From NCBI GenBank assembly GCA_964291305.2, contig OZ219783.1, positions 1,736,001 to 1,800,000 on the forward strand: a stretch of DNA of 64,000 bases, written 5' to 3'. The translations under genes were made by a program, and so were the position numbers. The notes below the pieces were generated by a model, which was given only the letters and a program-made list of their open reading frames with translations, had not been told where the DNA came from and did no database searches. This DNA comes from VXNF01 sp964291305. Its GTDB lineage: Bacteria > Actinomycetota > Acidimicrobiia > Acidimicrobiales > CATQHL01. Position 1 is the stretch's first letter, and every line of letters starts with the position of its first letter. This document shows positions 25,945 to 35,558 of the stretch, one piece after another.

Positions 25945-26865
25945 ATGACCAAAATCCATATACCCGGCTCCAAGTGTGAAACCAAGGGGCTAGGAAGATC
26001 GCTCGGCTTGTGGTTCCGCGACACTGGTTGGCGACACCTCGTCGGCCTGACCGTGCTGTTCATCGCGCTGTTCCCCATCTGGGTGGTCGTTACTGCAGCC
26101 TTCGCTAAGTCGGGTGGCCTAAACAATCAGGACCTTACGCCTGGATTCGACGACATCTCGCTCAACAACTTCCGCGAACTTTTTGACAACGAGCAAGCAC
26201 CATTCGTCCGCTGGGTTCTCAACACGCTAATCGTGGCCACTGTGGCAGGGGGTTTACAAGTCTTCATCGCCGCCTATGGCGCTTACGCGTTTGCCCGTCT
26301 GAGGTTCAAAGGCCGCAAAGCGGGGCTTTTGGTAGTGCTGCTGTCGCAGATGCTGCCTTCCGCAGTAGCTATCACAGCCCTGTTCAACATCATGCAAGCA
26401 TTTCGGGAAGCCATCCCAGTGGTCGGACTGGGACGCATCGGCGGGCTGCTGATCATCTATTTGGGTGGTTCTATGGGAATCAACGCCTGGTTGATCAAGA
26501 GCTTTTTCGACACTATCCCCATGAGCATCGACGAGGCGGCACGTATCGACGGAGCATCTCCCAACCAGATCTTCTACCGAGTGATACTGCCGCTAGCAAC
26601 ACCGGTGCTGGCAACGGTTTTCCTGTTTGCCTTCGTTTTCGCCATCAACGAGATCGTGATCGCATCAATCGTGATCGGCACAGCAGACCCGGCCGGCAGG
26701 ACGGCGGCGGTCGGCCTGCAGCGATTCCTCGGCCAACAGTTCGCCCAGGAATGGGGAGCGTTCGCCGCGGGTTCGCTGCTGTTGTCCATCCCAGTCGTCT
26801 TGCTGTTCCAGTATCTGCAGCGGTACTTCACGAGCGGTTTGACCGAAGGTGCCGTCAAGAGCTGA
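25945..26865 (+). CDS. MalG-type sugar ABC transporter permease
   Basis: 306 residues, six hydrophobic segments and the EAA motif DEAARIDGASPNQIFYRVILP near residue 195. It starts ten bases after malF with gaggac upstream. It completes the importer with the SBP and MalF; the ATPase (MsmK/MalK) is not encoded nearby, so a shared ATPase elsewhere is expected. Confidence 0.93.
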   Translation: MTKIHIPGSKCETKGLGRSLGLWFRDTGWRHLVGLTVLFIALFPIWVVVTAAFAKSGGLNNQDLTPGFDDISLNNFRELFDNEQAPFVRWVLNTLIVATVAGGLQVFIAAYGAYAFARLRFKGRKAGLLVVLLSQMLPSAVAITALFNIMQAFREAIPVVGLGRIGGLLIIYLGGSMGINAWLIKSFFDTIPMSIDEAARIDGASPNQIFYRVILPLATPVLATVFLFAFVFAINEIVIASIVIGTADPAGRTAAVGLQRFLGQQFAQEWGAFAAGSLLLSIPVVLLFQYLQRYFTSGLTEGAVKS

Positions 26866-26872
26866 TGGAACT

Positions 26873-28714
26873 ATGAAATCCCCGATTGTGCTCGACGCTC
26901 ACCACGACGGCTCAGAAACCTACATTTCTAACCCAAACCCCGACCTGGGTGAGACGGTCACCGTATTCATGCGGGTCCCGCTGGCTGCTGACGTACAAAG
27001 TGTGGTGCTCCGCCACTTACACGATGGTGGCGCCAACTGGACCGAGGCACAGCTAGACCGCGCCAGCGACACGGAACAGTGGTGGAAAGTCGAGATAGTT
27101 GCCCACAACCCCATCACCTCATACCGCTTCCACCTCACCGACCGAGCCAGGAAGTCCGCCTGGTTGAACGGCGAGGGGATACATCGCTGGGACGTTACCG
27201 ATGTCTCAGACTTCCGCATATCCACACAACACGAACCCCCGGAATGGGTACATAAGACTGTCTGGTACCAGATCTTCCCCGACCGTTTTGCGCGCCCCAC
27301 CAGCGGCGAACTGGATGCGCCACTTCCTACCTGGGCCTGGCGCAGCGAATGGGACGATCTGCTTTCAACCGAGCTACCAGACGCCATGACCCAGATCTAC
27401 GGTGGCAGCCTCCGCGGGATCACAGCCCAACTGGACTATCTCAGCGAGTTGGGTGTCACAGGGCTCTATCTCTGTCCGTTCTTTCCAGGCCGATCGAACC
27501 ACAGGTACGACGCAGCCACGTTCGATGAGGTAGATCCACTGCTCGGAGGAAATGATGGCCTGCGCGAACTCGTGGAACTAGCTAACCAGCGAGCCATAAG
27601 GATCATGGCCGACCTCACCACCAACCATTCAGGAGCTCAGCACGAGTGGTTCAGATCCGCGCTGAACGATGAGACCTCTCCGACAAGGACTTTTTACTCG
27701 TGGCGAGATGATGGGTCCTACGAATGCTGGTTAGACCTTCCGTCGTTGCCTAAGTTCAATCACACATCCCAGTCGCTACGCCGTGCCCTCTACGAAGGAC
27801 CGGATTCAGTGGCGGGCCGACTGATTGGCGAGGAGTTTGGACTTGCCGCGCTGCGCATCGATGTAGCCAACATGACCGGGCGACTTGGCGACGTAGACCT
27901 CAACCGGACTTGTGCGCAGGGCTTGCGGGAGACGATACGCCAAGTGCAACCTAAAGCTTGGCTGATGGGCGAGTACACGGGCGATGCCTCAGCCGATCTA
28001 GACGGGGGTGGCTGGCACGGGGTGATGAACTACTCAGGGTTCACCCGGCCAGCTTGGGGGTGGCTACGGCGCCACGACATTGCTGTTCAGTCTCCGGGCG
28101 AGCCCGGCCCCATGCCGAGACGCTCCGGTTACGACACGGCAAGATCGGCGCGTGCGTTCCTGGCGCGCATTCCCTATTCCGTGGCGTTGACCAACATGAA
28201 CTTGCTGGGATCGCACGACTCGCCCAGGTGGGCGCACGCTGCGGGCTCTCCGAGCCGAAACGCCGTCGGCGCGGCGATGCTGTACACCTGGCCCGGGTCG
28301 CCGTTGGTTTTCTACGGCGACGAAATTGGCTTGGGCGGCGACGCCAGCTGGGATGTCACAGCCCGCATTCCGTTTCCGTGGCATGACCGTGGGAGTTGGG
28401 ACACTGATCTGCTCGACACCTATCGCAGCTTGATCCGGCTGCGATCCACCTCGACAGCTCTAGCCGTAGGGGGTATGCGCTGGGTGTCGATTGGCGATGA
28501 TCACCTGGTGTACCTCCGCGAAAGTCGCGCGCAGCGGCTGTTGGTACATCTGGCGCGCTGCGACCATCAACCTTTAGCTATCAGCCTCGCCGACCTCGCA
28601 GCAACTGAGGTGCAGCGACTCGCCGGCGCACCAGTAACTGTTCGCCGAGACAAGATCCTGCTCGACACCTCCGGGCCTACGTGGCGGATCCTCGAACTTG
28701 AGGAAGAACGATGA
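26873..28714 (+). CDS. GH13 glycosidase, neopullulanase/cyclomaltodextrinase-like
   Basis: An N-terminal beta-sandwich (residues ~1-110, CBM34-like) precedes the TIM barrel that starts with VWYQIFPDRFA. The catalytic triad is visible: Asp in LRIDVANMTG, Glu in LMGEYTG, Asp in LLGSHDSPR. IYGGSLRGITAQLDYLSELG is typical of neopullulanases and maltogenic amylases. No signal peptide, so it acts on imported maltodextrins in the cytoplasm. ATG 26873 is used; the frame also opens at 26849 inside malG. Confidence 0.88.
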   Translation: MKSPIVLDAHHDGSETYISNPNPDLGETVTVFMRVPLAADVQSVVLRHLHDGGANWTEAQLDRASDTEQWWKVEIVAHNPITSYRFHLTDRARKSAWLNGEGIHRWDVTDVSDFRISTQHEPPEWVHKTVWYQIFPDRFARPTSGELDAPLPTWAWRSEWDDLLSTELPDAMTQIYGGSLRGITAQLDYLSELGVTGLYLCPFFPGRSNHRYDAATFDEVDPLLGGNDGLRELVELANQRAIRIMADLTTNHSGAQHEWFRSALNDETSPTRTFYSWRDDGSYECWLDLPSLPKFNHTSQSLRRALYEGPDSVAGRLIGEEFGLAALRIDVANMTGRLGDVDLNRTCAQGLRETIRQVQPKAWLMGEYTGDASADLDGGGWHGVMNYSGFTRPAWGWLRRHDIAVQSPGEPGPMPRRSGYDTARSARAFLARIPYSVALTNMNLLGSHDSPRWAHAAGSPSRNAVGAAMLYTWPGSPLVFYGDEIGLGGDASWDVTARIPFPWHDRGSWDTDLLDTYRSLIRLRSTSTALAVGGMRWVSIGDDHLVYLRESRAQRLLVHLARCDHQPLAISLADLAATEVQRLAGAPVTVRRDKILLDTSGPTWRILELEEER

Positions 28715-28750
28715 ACTCGCTTAAATCAAGCGCTTCTGAGAGGAGCAGAA

Positions 28751-30451
28751 ATGACTGACGACCCGCAGACCAATATCTGGTGGCAGAACGCAGTGGTATA
28801 CCAGGTATACATCCGGTCCTTCGCCGACGGTAATGACGACGGCACCGGCGACATTAAGGGTCTCAGCTCACGGCTTCGATATTTGTCTGAGCTTGGCATC
28901 GACGCCATCTGGATCACACCGTGGTACCCGTCACCGCTGCGCGACGGCGGCTATGACGTGAGCGACCATCGCGATATCGACCCCCGCTTCGGAACTATTG
29001 AAGAGGCTGAGAAGTTAATCCTCAACGCCCACAGCCACGGGCTTCGGGTGATCGTCGACATTGTCCCCAACCACACTTCCTCAGATCACCGCTGGTTCCA
29101 AGAAGCCTTGGCCGCCGGTCCTGGCTCAAAGGCCCGCGAACGTTACATCTTCAGGCCCGGAAGCGGCCCAGAAGGCGACCAGCCACCCACCAACTGGGAG
29201 TCAGTGTTTGGCGGGCCAGCTTGGGAACCCACCGGAGACGGCGAGTGGTATCTGCACCTGTTTGATATCAGCCAGCCCGACCTCAACTGGAATAACCCGG
29301 AAGTAGTTGCTGAGTTCGACCAGATCTTACGATTCTGGCTCGACCGCGGCGTCGACGGATTCAGAATCGATGTCGCCCACGGGATGATCAAAGACACAAG
29401 CTTTCCGGACATATACGAACCTGCCGAACTGTTGCTTCCATCGTGTGGCTCAGAGTTGCGACCGGGTACCGGCTTTGCTGACATTGACCATTCAACTCAA
29501 CTACTGGGACGAGGCAAAGGGGCCAACCATCCCCACTGGAATCGGCCAGAAGTTCACCAGATAAACCGCCGCTGGCGGAAAATTCTAGACGAATACGACA
29601 ACCGCATGATGGTCGCAGAGGCCTGGCTGCCCTCTGACGAGTTGACGCTGTACCTGCGTGACGACGAATATCACCAGTCTTTCAATTTCGATCTGCTCGA
29701 GTCGCCGTGGGACGCAAGCCAAATGGCTGAGATCATCGAGCAGTCTTGCTACTTCGCTCAGCAAGTCAGCGCATCATCAACCTGGGTTTTGTCGAATCAC
29801 GATGTCATGCGCCACGCCACGCGGTACGGCCTCCCAGCCGACACTGACTGGCGGGCCTGGCACCTCAAAGGTTCGGCCTCGGAACTTAATCAGTCGCTTG
29901 GAGATCGCCGCGCCCGTGCGGTCGTCCTGATCACAATGGCCCTCCCGGGTTCCAGCTACGTCTACCAAGGCGAGGAACTAGGGCTTCCCGACGTTTGGGA
30001 CCTTCCTGCAGAAGCTCTTGAGGATCCCGTTTGGGAACGCTCTGGCTTTACCCAGCGGGGTCGGGACGGCTGCCGGGTACCCATCCCCTGGACTGCCTCT
30101 GGACAATCATGCGGCTTCTCGCAAGGCCCAGCGCAACCCTGGCTGCCACAACCTGATGTTTTCCGACAACTGGCGGTTGACCGACAGGAAGACTCCCCCA
30201 AGTCAATGCTGGAGCTTTACCGCAAAGCCATCCGCCTGCGACGAGAGGTAATTGGCCCCTCTCCGCATTTCCGGCTGCTGGACACCCACCCAGGAGTCCT
30301 AGCGTTCGAGCGCTCTGGCGGTTTCTGCTGCATGGTGAACATGTCAACCCAACCGTTACCTTTACCTGAGGGGCGAGTTATTCTCTCTTCCGAGCCCGTC
30401 GAGGGCGGTGATTTACCCAGCGATGTCGGAATCTGGCTGCTCACCAGCTGA
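28751..30451 (+). CDS. GH13 alpha-glucosidase (oligo-1,6-glucosidase type)
   Basis: 566 residues beginning WWQNAVVYQVYIRSFADGNDDGTGD, with region IPNHTSS-like VPNHTSSDHRWF, nucleophile Asp in FRIDVAHGM, acid Glu in VAEAWLP and Asp in SNHDVMRH. This is the GH13 alpha-glucosidase/trehalose-active subgroup. GAGGAGC lies upstream of the ATG. It would release glucose from the oligosaccharides made by the preceding enzyme. Confidence 0.9.
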   Translation: MTDDPQTNIWWQNAVVYQVYIRSFADGNDDGTGDIKGLSSRLRYLSELGIDAIWITPWYPSPLRDGGYDVSDHRDIDPRFGTIEEAEKLILNAHSHGLRVIVDIVPNHTSSDHRWFQEALAAGPGSKARERYIFRPGSGPEGDQPPTNWESVFGGPAWEPTGDGEWYLHLFDISQPDLNWNNPEVVAEFDQILRFWLDRGVDGFRIDVAHGMIKDTSFPDIYEPAELLLPSCGSELRPGTGFADIDHSTQLLGRGKGANHPHWNRPEVHQINRRWRKILDEYDNRMMVAEAWLPSDELTLYLRDDEYHQSFNFDLLESPWDASQMAEIIEQSCYFAQQVSASSTWVLSNHDVMRHATRYGLPADTDWRAWHLKGSASELNQSLGDRRARAVVLITMALPGSSYVYQGEELGLPDVWDLPAEALEDPVWERSGFTQRGRDGCRVPIPWTASGQSCGFSQGPAQPWLPQPDVFRQLAVDRQEDSPKSMLELYRKAIRLRREVIGPSPHFRLLDTHPGVLAFERSGGFCCMVNMSTQPLPLPEGRVILSSEPVEGGDLPSDVGIWLLTS

Positions 30452-30474
30452 CAGAAGGTTGATTACCGAGCTTT

Positions 30475-31686
30475 TTGAACCAACCATCACCCTCGTTCAC
30501 CGTTCGAACCGGCCATCCCGACTTTCTCGACCTCGACTGGACAACATCCATCACTAAATGGACTTCCCCACGCATCGTCGATCTCCCCAAAGGAATCAGC
30601 AGGCACCAAGTTCGCTTCGTTGCGTACGAACAAGGCATATACGCAGTCAAAGAGATCCCCACTAAGGCCGCCCGCAACGATTACTCCATCCTGCGGGCAC
30701 TCGAGCGAATCGACGCCCCCGCCGTAACGCCTGTGGCGCTCATCGAAGACCGCCACTCAGACCCCGGACACGAACAGTCAGCAGCCCTAATAACTAAGTA
30801 CGTTGACTACTCGTTTTCCTATCGGGAGTTGCTCGAAGGCCGAGGATTCGGCCGCAGGCGCCGCCAGATGCTTGGCGCATTCGCGGGACTCCTTGTAGAT
30901 CTTCACCTAGCCGGCTGCTTCTGGGGCGATTGCAGTCTCTCTAATGTGCTTTACCGCTATGACGCCATGGCGATTGAAGCAATCATGGTCGACGCCGAAA
31001 CGGCCTCCATGCACCCGAGACTCAGCGACGGTCAACGCCACGAAGACCTAATCATCATGGAGACCAACATCATGGGCGGGATGTGCGACATCGCAGCATC
31101 TCAGGGCCTCCCTATCGAGCAGGCCGACGCCAGTCTCGGCCCAGAGATCACCTCCTGGTACAACTGGCTCTGGGACCAAGCCACCGATGTAATCGAGGTT
31201 CGCCCCGATGAACGATTCCGTATTGCCGATCACGTCTCACACTTGAACAATCTCGGCTTCTCAGTCGAAGAACTCGACTTCGACACGATTCCAGGCTCCG
31301 ACATCGTCCGAGTCCGACCGCTAGTAACAGCTCGAAACCTTCGACGCGTCAGACTGCTCGACATAACCGGCATCGAAGCGTCAGAATCCCAGGCTGCAGA
31401 GATCCTCGCCGACCTGGAGCAGTTCGCACGCGACCTGGGTGCCAGCGAACCGACCCCTGAGCCGCTTGCCGCCGTGCTGTGGCGAGTAGAAGTTCTGGAA
31501 CCAACCCTCGCCCGCATCCGCCAACTCGACTCATTGGCCGACCCGATTCAGAAGTTCTGCGACTACCTCCACTTCCGCACCACAACAGCTGACCAGAGAC
31601 ACGATTGGGCATTTCAAAAATGGGTAGAAGCGGGCCTGCCGGGCTACGAACCCGACGCAGCCGTCGGTCCGAGCAAAGACGAGTAG
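30475..31686 (+). CDS. DUF4032 family protein with kinase-like fold
   Basis: The first ~200 residues resemble LPS-kinase/APH folds (YAVKEIPTKAA with Lys; LHLAGCFWGDCSLSNVLYRYD, where GDCSLSN replaces the HxDxxxxN loop; VDAETAS as the DFG-like Asp). The C-terminal part is DUF4032. Start TTG 30475 is 23 bases after the glucosidase stop. It is the last gene of the maltodextrin block. Activity and target are not known to me. Confidence 0.75.
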   Translation: MNQPSPSFTVRTGHPDFLDLDWTTSITKWTSPRIVDLPKGISRHQVRFVAYEQGIYAVKEIPTKAARNDYSILRALERIDAPAVTPVALIEDRHSDPGHEQSAALITKYVDYSFSYRELLEGRGFGRRRRQMLGAFAGLLVDLHLAGCFWGDCSLSNVLYRYDAMAIEAIMVDAETASMHPRLSDGQRHEDLIIMETNIMGGMCDIAASQGLPIEQADASLGPEITSWYNWLWDQATDVIEVRPDERFRIADHVSHLNNLGFSVEELDFDTIPGSDIVRVRPLVTARNLRRVRLLDITGIEASESQAAEILADLEQFARDLGASEPTPEPLAAVLWRVEVLEPTLARIRQLDSLADPIQKFCDYLHFRTTTADQRHDWAFQKWVEAGLPGYEPDAAVGPSKDE

Positions 31687-31716
31687 GCGGCGATTGAGAC
31701 TTTTGATTCCCCAGCG

Positions 31717-31790
31717 TGGAGGTGAGCGGACTCGAACCGCCGACCTCTTCGTTGCGAACGAAGCGCTCTAGCCAGCTGAGCTACACCCCC
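31717..31790 (-). tRNA. tRNA-Ala (anticodon CGC)
   Basis: On the minus strand GGGGGTG pairs with CACCTCC to form the acceptor stem (one G-T pair), discriminator A. The D arm GTAGCTCAGCTGGCTAGAGC and T loop GGTTCGAGTCC are standard, and the anticodon stem-loop CTTCG-TTCGCAA-CGAAG gives CGC, reading GCG. CCA is not encoded. Confidence 0.95.
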
Positions 31791-31873
31791 TAACGGGCTA
31801 CGGAGTGTACCGGGGCAACCAACGGCTACTTCGCCACGTTGGCCTCGGCTGTGCAACACCTAGCCTGCGGCGG

Positions 31874-32062
31874 GTGCGCCGCATTACCGACCTTTGGTGG
31901 AACGTGCTGGGTTACAGCCTTTGGGCAGTCGGAAGCTTGCTGTTCGCCATTGTTGCGGCCCGCGACGGTGATGTGGTGTCGCTAATTGCGGGTCTGCTGT
32001 TCGTAGTCGGCGTGCTAGTTGTGCTCAGGCCGCTCGTGCGCGCCTCCCGCCGCCATGACTAG
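31874..32062 (+). CDS. Small membrane protein
   Basis: About 62 residues from GTG 31874 with two helices (VLGYSLWAVGSLLFAIVAA and VVSLIAGLLFVVGVLVVL) and an Arg-rich C-terminus. The frame extends back to ATG 31805, but that part lies close to the tRNA and looks non-coding. No family recognised. Confidence 0.5.
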   Translation: MRRITDLWWNVLGYSLWAVGSLLFAIVAARDGDVVSLIAGLLFVVGVLVVLRPLVRASRRHD

Positions 32063-32101
32063 ACAGCCGATTAGCCGGCGGAGTTACCCGCCGGAGCAGA
32101 A

Positions 32102-32659
32102 CTAGCGCCAGCCGCGTGAGCCGCCGATGAAGCTGACCGCTGCCTCCTGAGCTGGAGATTGCACCGACCTATTCGCTGCATACACCGCCCCACGAGCCGA
32201 AGAGATGTCAGTGACCTTGGCATGGCGCTCCAGCACCCGGCGTTGGCGGGTAGCGAGCGCCCCGACGTAGCCCACTAGCAAAATGTCGACCGCCAGGTGT
32301 ACGCCGATCATGACGCCGCCGACGCCTACCGACGCCACTAGGGTGGCGACAGCCAAAACCAAGAGACAGACAAGAATTTTCCGCCGCCGCGCTCTAGCCT
32401 GCTCGCGCTGCAGTCGGGCCAGTCCCTCACGATCTACACCCACGCCCGGCGTAACCAGAGCGGGACGAGCTGGCGGCGAAAGCTGGGTTACGTTGGTCAG
32501 CGGGACAACATTCGTGTAGCGAGAAAGCCCCGAAAGCAGCGGAGTATCAGACCAGTACTTTCTCTCAGTCTGATACTGGGAAAGGCGCCGTAACATCCTT
32601 GGCGCGAGCACGGCCAACCACAAGGCTGCAAGGATCAGGAATGTCACAATAGTAGGCAC
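32102..32659 (-). CDS. Membrane protein of unknown function
   Basis: One N-terminal helix (IVTFLILAALWLAVLAPRML), a ~75-residue soluble part, then two helices (residues ~95-135) and a soluble tail of ~50 residues. Similar proteins with this topology are common in actinobacteria near the moa/moe genes, without a known role. Ribosome site aggagacctgg precedes the ATG. Confidence 0.65.
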   Translation of the reverse strand: MPTIVTFLILAALWLAVLAPRMLRRLSQYQTERKYWSDTPLLSGLSRYTNVVPLTNVTQLSPPARPALVTPGVGVDREGLARLQREQARARRRKILVCLLVLAVATLVASVGVGGVMIGVHLAVDILLVGYVGALATRQRRVLERHAKVTDISSARGAVYAANRSVQSPAQEAAVSFIGGSRGWR

Positions 32660-32792
32660 CAGGTCTCCTACTACAAGTATGTCATTTATTCACTGCTAAG
32701 TTGTGGATATCTTTCTGGCACAGCTTCAGACCGCCAGCTAGAGCCCTATAAGAGATCGCTAAGAGTCGCGATCTGTCTAATGGGTTAGGAAG

Positions 32793-33278
32793 TTAGGAAG
32801 CCCCGTCTCGGCGATAAGTTCCCGAGCGCCCGCCAGTCTTCTCCCAGAGGCACACGTCACTAATCACCATAGAACGGTCCAGCGACTTGCACATGTCGTA
32901 GATAGTCAGCGCGGCAACAGTGCAGGCCACCATCGCCTCCATCTCCACACCGGTGCGGTCCAGCGTCTCCACCTCCGCCTCCACATCGATATGGCTATCT
33001 TCAATGCTGAAGTTGACCAGCACCGACCCAACCAGCAGCGGATGACAGAGCGGGATCAGATCGGGCGTGCGCTTGGCAGCCTGGATGCCGGCCACACGGG
33101 CAACCGCTAGCACGTCACCCTTGCCTATGGCGCCGCGGGCCACCGCCGAAGCGGTCTCGGAGGTCATATTCACCCTGGCCCGCGCAATAGCACGCCGGTG
33201 AGTGGGATCTTTAGCCGAGACATCCACCATGCGGGCTCGACCCAGCGGATCCAGATGGGTAAACCCCAGGTCGCTCAC
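32793..33278 (-). CDS. moaC: Cyclic pyranopterin monophosphate synthase MoaC
   Basis: With MoaA it converts GTP to cPMP, the first intermediate of molybdenum cofactor. LIPLCHPLLVG (conserved His), DVEAEVETLDRTGVEMEAMVA and YDMCKSLDRSM are MoaC signatures. GTG 33278 gives the usual 161 residues; a longer frame to 33374 would overlap moaA. It follows moaA by 23 bases. Confidence 0.95.
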   Translation of the reverse strand: MSDLGFTHLDPLGRARMVDVSAKDPTHRRAIARARVNMTSETASAVARGAIGKGDVLAVARVAGIQAAKRTPDLIPLCHPLLVGSVLVNFSIEDSHIDVEAEVETLDRTGVEMEAMVACTVAALTIYDMCKSLDRSMVISDVCLWEKTGGRSGTYRRDGAS

Positions 33279-33301
33279 AGCACCGAGCCTACTGGCGCCG
33301 T

Positions 33302-34309
33302 TTAGCCGCCAATCTGCGACATAGAGCGGGCGGGCCGGATGAAGTTCACTTTGCCGATGCTGTGGCCTGCCCACTTGTCCCTCACGGCGCCGAGCACGAT
33401 GTCGGCTAGTTCATCGTCGGTCGCCCCGCGGCGCAGAGGTCCGCGCAAGTCGTATTCCTCTAGCCCAAAGAGGCAGTTGCGGAACTGGCCGTCGGCAGTG
33501 AGGCGAATGCGATCACAAGCTCCACAGAACGACTGAGTTACGCTGGCAACCACTCCAAAGAAGCCCTCGCCGTCGAGGTAGCGGAAGCGACTAGCGGGTT
33601 CGTTGCCCTGTCGGAGTGCCTCGAAGGGGAACACTTCTCCGATTCTCCGGGCAATCTCGTCACGTCCGACTACCGCTCCGGAACGCCAACCTTCCTCGGC
33701 GTCTAGGGGCATGTACTCGATGAAGCGAACCTCTACACCCTTTCGGCGGCCGAAGTCGGCGAAATCCAGGAGTTCATCGTCGTTCCGCCCGCGCATGACC
33801 ACGACGTTGATCTTCACCGGCTCGAGTCCCGCGGCGAGCGCGGCATCCACACCGTCGAGCACCCGGTGAAGTTCGTCCCGCAACGTGAAATCCCGGAACC
33901 GCTCGGCCTGCAACGAATCCAAAGAAATGTTGATTCGGCTCAGTCCGGCAGCGGCTAGGTCACCGGCCAGGAGACCAAGCGTGGCACCGTTAGTGGTAAG
34001 AGCTAGGTCGGTCCCCAGCGGCTTCAGCATGGCTATCAGGTCTGCCAGGCGCGCCCGAACCGTGGGCTCGCCGCCGGTGAGGCGGATGCTGTGCACGCCA
34101 AAGCGCTCTACTAGCAGCCGAGCAACCCGCTGAATCTCTTCGAAAGTCAGCAACTCCGACCGGGGCAGCCACTCAAGCCCTTCAGGTGGCATGCAGTAAC
34201 CGCAGCGGAAGTTGCAGCGATCAGTGACAGAGATCCGCAGATCGCGGTGCACTCGACCGAACGTATCGACAAGCTGCTCCGAAAACTGCTCCCCAAGCTG
34301 CTCCGCCAT
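33302..34309 (-). CDS. moaA: GTP 3',8-cyclase MoaA (radical SAM)
   Basis: The N-terminal radical-SAM cluster motif is CNFRCGYC (residues ~32-39), RLTGGEPTVR follows, and the C-terminal cluster Cys lie in FCGACDRIRLTADGQFRNC. The protein ends in GG, needed for activity in this family. 335 residues, normal length. It lies between moeA and moaC in one operon direction. Confidence 0.96.
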   Translation of the reverse strand: MAEQLGEQFSEQLVDTFGRVHRDLRISVTDRCNFRCGYCMPPEGLEWLPRSELLTFEEIQRVARLLVERFGVHSIRLTGGEPTVRARLADLIAMLKPLGTDLALTTNGATLGLLAGDLAAAGLSRINISLDSLQAERFRDFTLRDELHRVLDGVDAALAAGLEPVKINVVVMRGRNDDELLDFADFGRRKGVEVRFIEYMPLDAEEGWRSGAVVGRDEIARRIGEVFPFEALRQGNEPASRFRYLDGEGFFGVVASVTQSFCGACDRIRLTADGQFRNCLFGLEEYDLRGPLRRGATDDELADIVLGAVRDKWAGHSIGKVNFIRPARSMSQIGG

Positions 34310-34340
34310 GGCCTCAGGCTACCGAGACTTTCATGGGGCC

Positions 34341-35558
34341 TTAGTCCTCCCGACGAGCTTCGTGCAGCCGGATCAACTCCATCTGCTCGCCGATGTCGAC
34401 ACCGTGGCCGTCGGGCAGGACCGCCAAACCGTTGGCCGCCGCCAGCGACGAGAGCTGGTGCGAACCCTGCCCGCCCGCCGAGTGGACCTCGTAGCGGCCC
34501 TGGCGGTAGCTCCACACAACACGGGCGAAGTGGATCTTGCCATCGGGGTGGCGCTGCAGCGGGGCTGCGGCTGTGGCCTGCACGCGGGGACGGTGCAGTT
34601 GGGTATAGCCCATCATCCGGCGCAACGCCGGGCGTACCAGCAGCTCGAACGACACCATGGAGCTGACCGTGTTGCCAGGTAGGCCGAACACTGGCGTTTG
34701 GGCCACCAACCCAAAGGCAAACGGTTTGGCCGGTTTGATGGCTACTTGCATCCAAGACATGTCGCCCATCTCGTCTAGCACCAGCTTCACGCAGTCGTAG
34801 TCGCCCATGCTGACGCCGCCGCTGGTCAAGACGGCATCGCAGGTCGCTACGCCACCGGCGATGGTGGATCTGATGACTTCCGGGTCATCGGGCACCAGGC
34901 CCAAGTCCACCCCCTCCAGGCCGGCCTCGCTCACCAGGCTCAGCAGCGAATAGCGATTGGAGTCTCGCACCTGCCCCAAAGCCAGCGGCTTAGACCCGTC
35001 TACTAACTCGTCGCCAGTGGAGATAACCCCAACCCTCGGGCGGCGTACCACTTTCAGCTCATGGATACCCAGGCCGGCAAGTACGCCCACATGGGCGGGC
35101 TGCAAAACCTCGCCCGATTCGAACACCACTTGGCCAACCTTTAGATCCTCTCCAGCGCGGCGCACGTGGTTGCTAGCCGGCACGCTTACCTCGGCCACTA
35201 CCCGGGCGCCATCCTCGAGTCTGCGGGTCCGCTCCACCATGATCACCGCGTCGGCACCCGGCGGTATGGGTGCGCCGGTCATGATGCGAACCGCCTGACC
35301 GGGGCCAACAGCCATCTCGGGTGCCTTCCCGGCAGCCAGCGTGCCGACGACCTCCAAGGTCACCGGCGCGGCTGTGGTGTCCGCCGAGCGGACCGCGTAC
35401 CCGTCCATGGCCGTGTTGTCGAAGGCGGGGACCGCCTCGCCGGCGGTGACAGCGTGAGCTGTAACGTGTCCCAGCGCCTCGACTAGTGGCAGAGTGACAG
35501 TCGGCAGCGGTGCGCAGCGGTCGATTACGACTCGCTGGGCCTCAGCGAGGGGGATCAC
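34341..35558 (-). CDS. moeA: Molybdopterin molybdenumtransferase MoeA
   Basis: It inserts molybdate into adenylated molybdopterin. Signatures are PAFDNTAMDGYAVR, PGADAVIMVE, VGVISTGDEL and the MoCF region LTSGGVSMGDYD, with LPGNTVSS. GTG 35558 overlaps the plsY stop by 4 bases (GTGA) and gives 405 residues; the frame running further into plsY (to 35834) is not coding. Confidence 0.95.
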   Translation of the reverse strand: MIPLAEAQRVVIDRCAPLPTVTLPLVEALGHVTAHAVTAGEAVPAFDNTAMDGYAVRSADTTAAPVTLEVVGTLAAGKAPEMAVGPGQAVRIMTGAPIPPGADAVIMVERTRRLEDGARVVAEVSVPASNHVRRAGEDLKVGQVVFESGEVLQPAHVGVLAGLGIHELKVVRRPRVGVISTGDELVDGSKPLALGQVRDSNRYSLLSLVSEAGLEGVDLGLVPDDPEVIRSTIAGGVATCDAVLTSGGVSMGDYDCVKLVLDEMGDMSWMQVAIKPAKPFAFGLVAQTPVFGLPGNTVSSMVSFELLVRPALRRMMGYTQLHRPRVQATAAAPLQRHPDGKIHFARVVWSYRQGRYEVHSAGGQGSHQLSSLAAANGLAVLPDGHGVDIGEQMELIRLHEARRED